Positions 5,374 through 5,456 of a stretch of DNA of 5,456 nt are shown one piece after another (within the stretch, counting starts at the first letter, position 1; each line of letters opens with the position of its first letter). Origin of the DNA: an uncultured Bilophila sp. (lineage in GTDB: Bacteria > Desulfobacterota > Desulfovibrionia > Desulfovibrionales > Desulfovibrionaceae); the NCBI GenBank assembly GCA_902373525.1, contig CABKMN010000147.1, positions 1-5,456 on the forward strand, read 5' to 3'. The notes beneath the pieces were generated by a model. The model was not told the origin of the DNA. It made no database searches and saw only the letters and a program-made list of their open reading frames with translations. Made by a program: the position numbers and the translations under genes.

Positions 5374-5456
5374 GAAGATTGGGGAAGGGGAGGAGAAACG
5401 TTTCTGAAGAAAAGTTTTCTCCTCCCCTTCCCCAATCTTCTTACCCTCTCCAAAAT
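5358..5456 (+). terminator. Hairpin terminator-like element after the TSUP gene, extended palindrome to window end
   Basis: Arms 5358-5398 and 5416-5456 form a 41-bp perfect inverted repeat around TTTC-TGAA-GAAA (5401-5412). The inner 53 bases (5381-5433) match the argJ element at 47 of 53 positions and are probably a genuine terminator-like hairpin for the rluC-TSUP unit. The outer 23 bp on each side (5358-5380 and 5434-5456) include the last 16 coding bases with the stop codon and are suspect: they may be a fold-back or assembly artefact. No U-tract is visible before the window ends. Confidence 0.65.

Overview
This 5,456-base window is a GC-rich bacterial chromosomal segment with five protein genes, all with recognisable families. 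Gene content, high GC, and strong purine-rich/pyrimidine-rich hairpins around a CCTTTCTGAAGAAAGG core after the transcription units suggest a sulfate-reducing Desulfovibrio-type (Desulfovibrionaceae) organism. That assignment is inference from protein style and layout; no rRNA or other marker gene is present.

Layout. On the minus strand, pyrK (1021-1836) and pyrD (73-1017) form a tight operon for the NAD-linked class 1B dihydroorotate dehydrogenase of pyrimidine synthesis. It is read from a plausible sigma-70 promoter near 1873-1902 and closed by a hairpin at 1-55. Divergent to it, across 193 bases, argJ (2030-3214) encodes the ornithine/glutamate N-acetyltransferase of arginine synthesis and is followed by a second hairpin of the same type (3227-3285). 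A 334-base stretch without a convincing gene follows. It ends in a compact GC hairpin plus TTTTCTTTT placed just before the ribosome binding site of the next gene. Then come an RluC-like 23S rRNA pseudouridine synthase gene (3549-4472) and, one base later, a TauE/SafE (TSUP) membrane anion transporter gene (4474-5373), probably one transcription unit. A third hairpin (5358-5456) ends the window.

The genes are ordinary housekeeping and transport functions, and I see no new enzyme system, mobile element, CRISPR array, tRNA or rRNA. The unusual content is at RNA and structural level: a directional family of three terminator-like hairpins without U-tracts, two of them 47/53 identical with a compensatory base-pair change; a possible attenuator or small-RNA terminator before rluC; and the fact that both window ends coincide exactly with palindrome ends. 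The right-hand palindrome runs back into coding sequence, which looks like a fold-back or assembly artefact.
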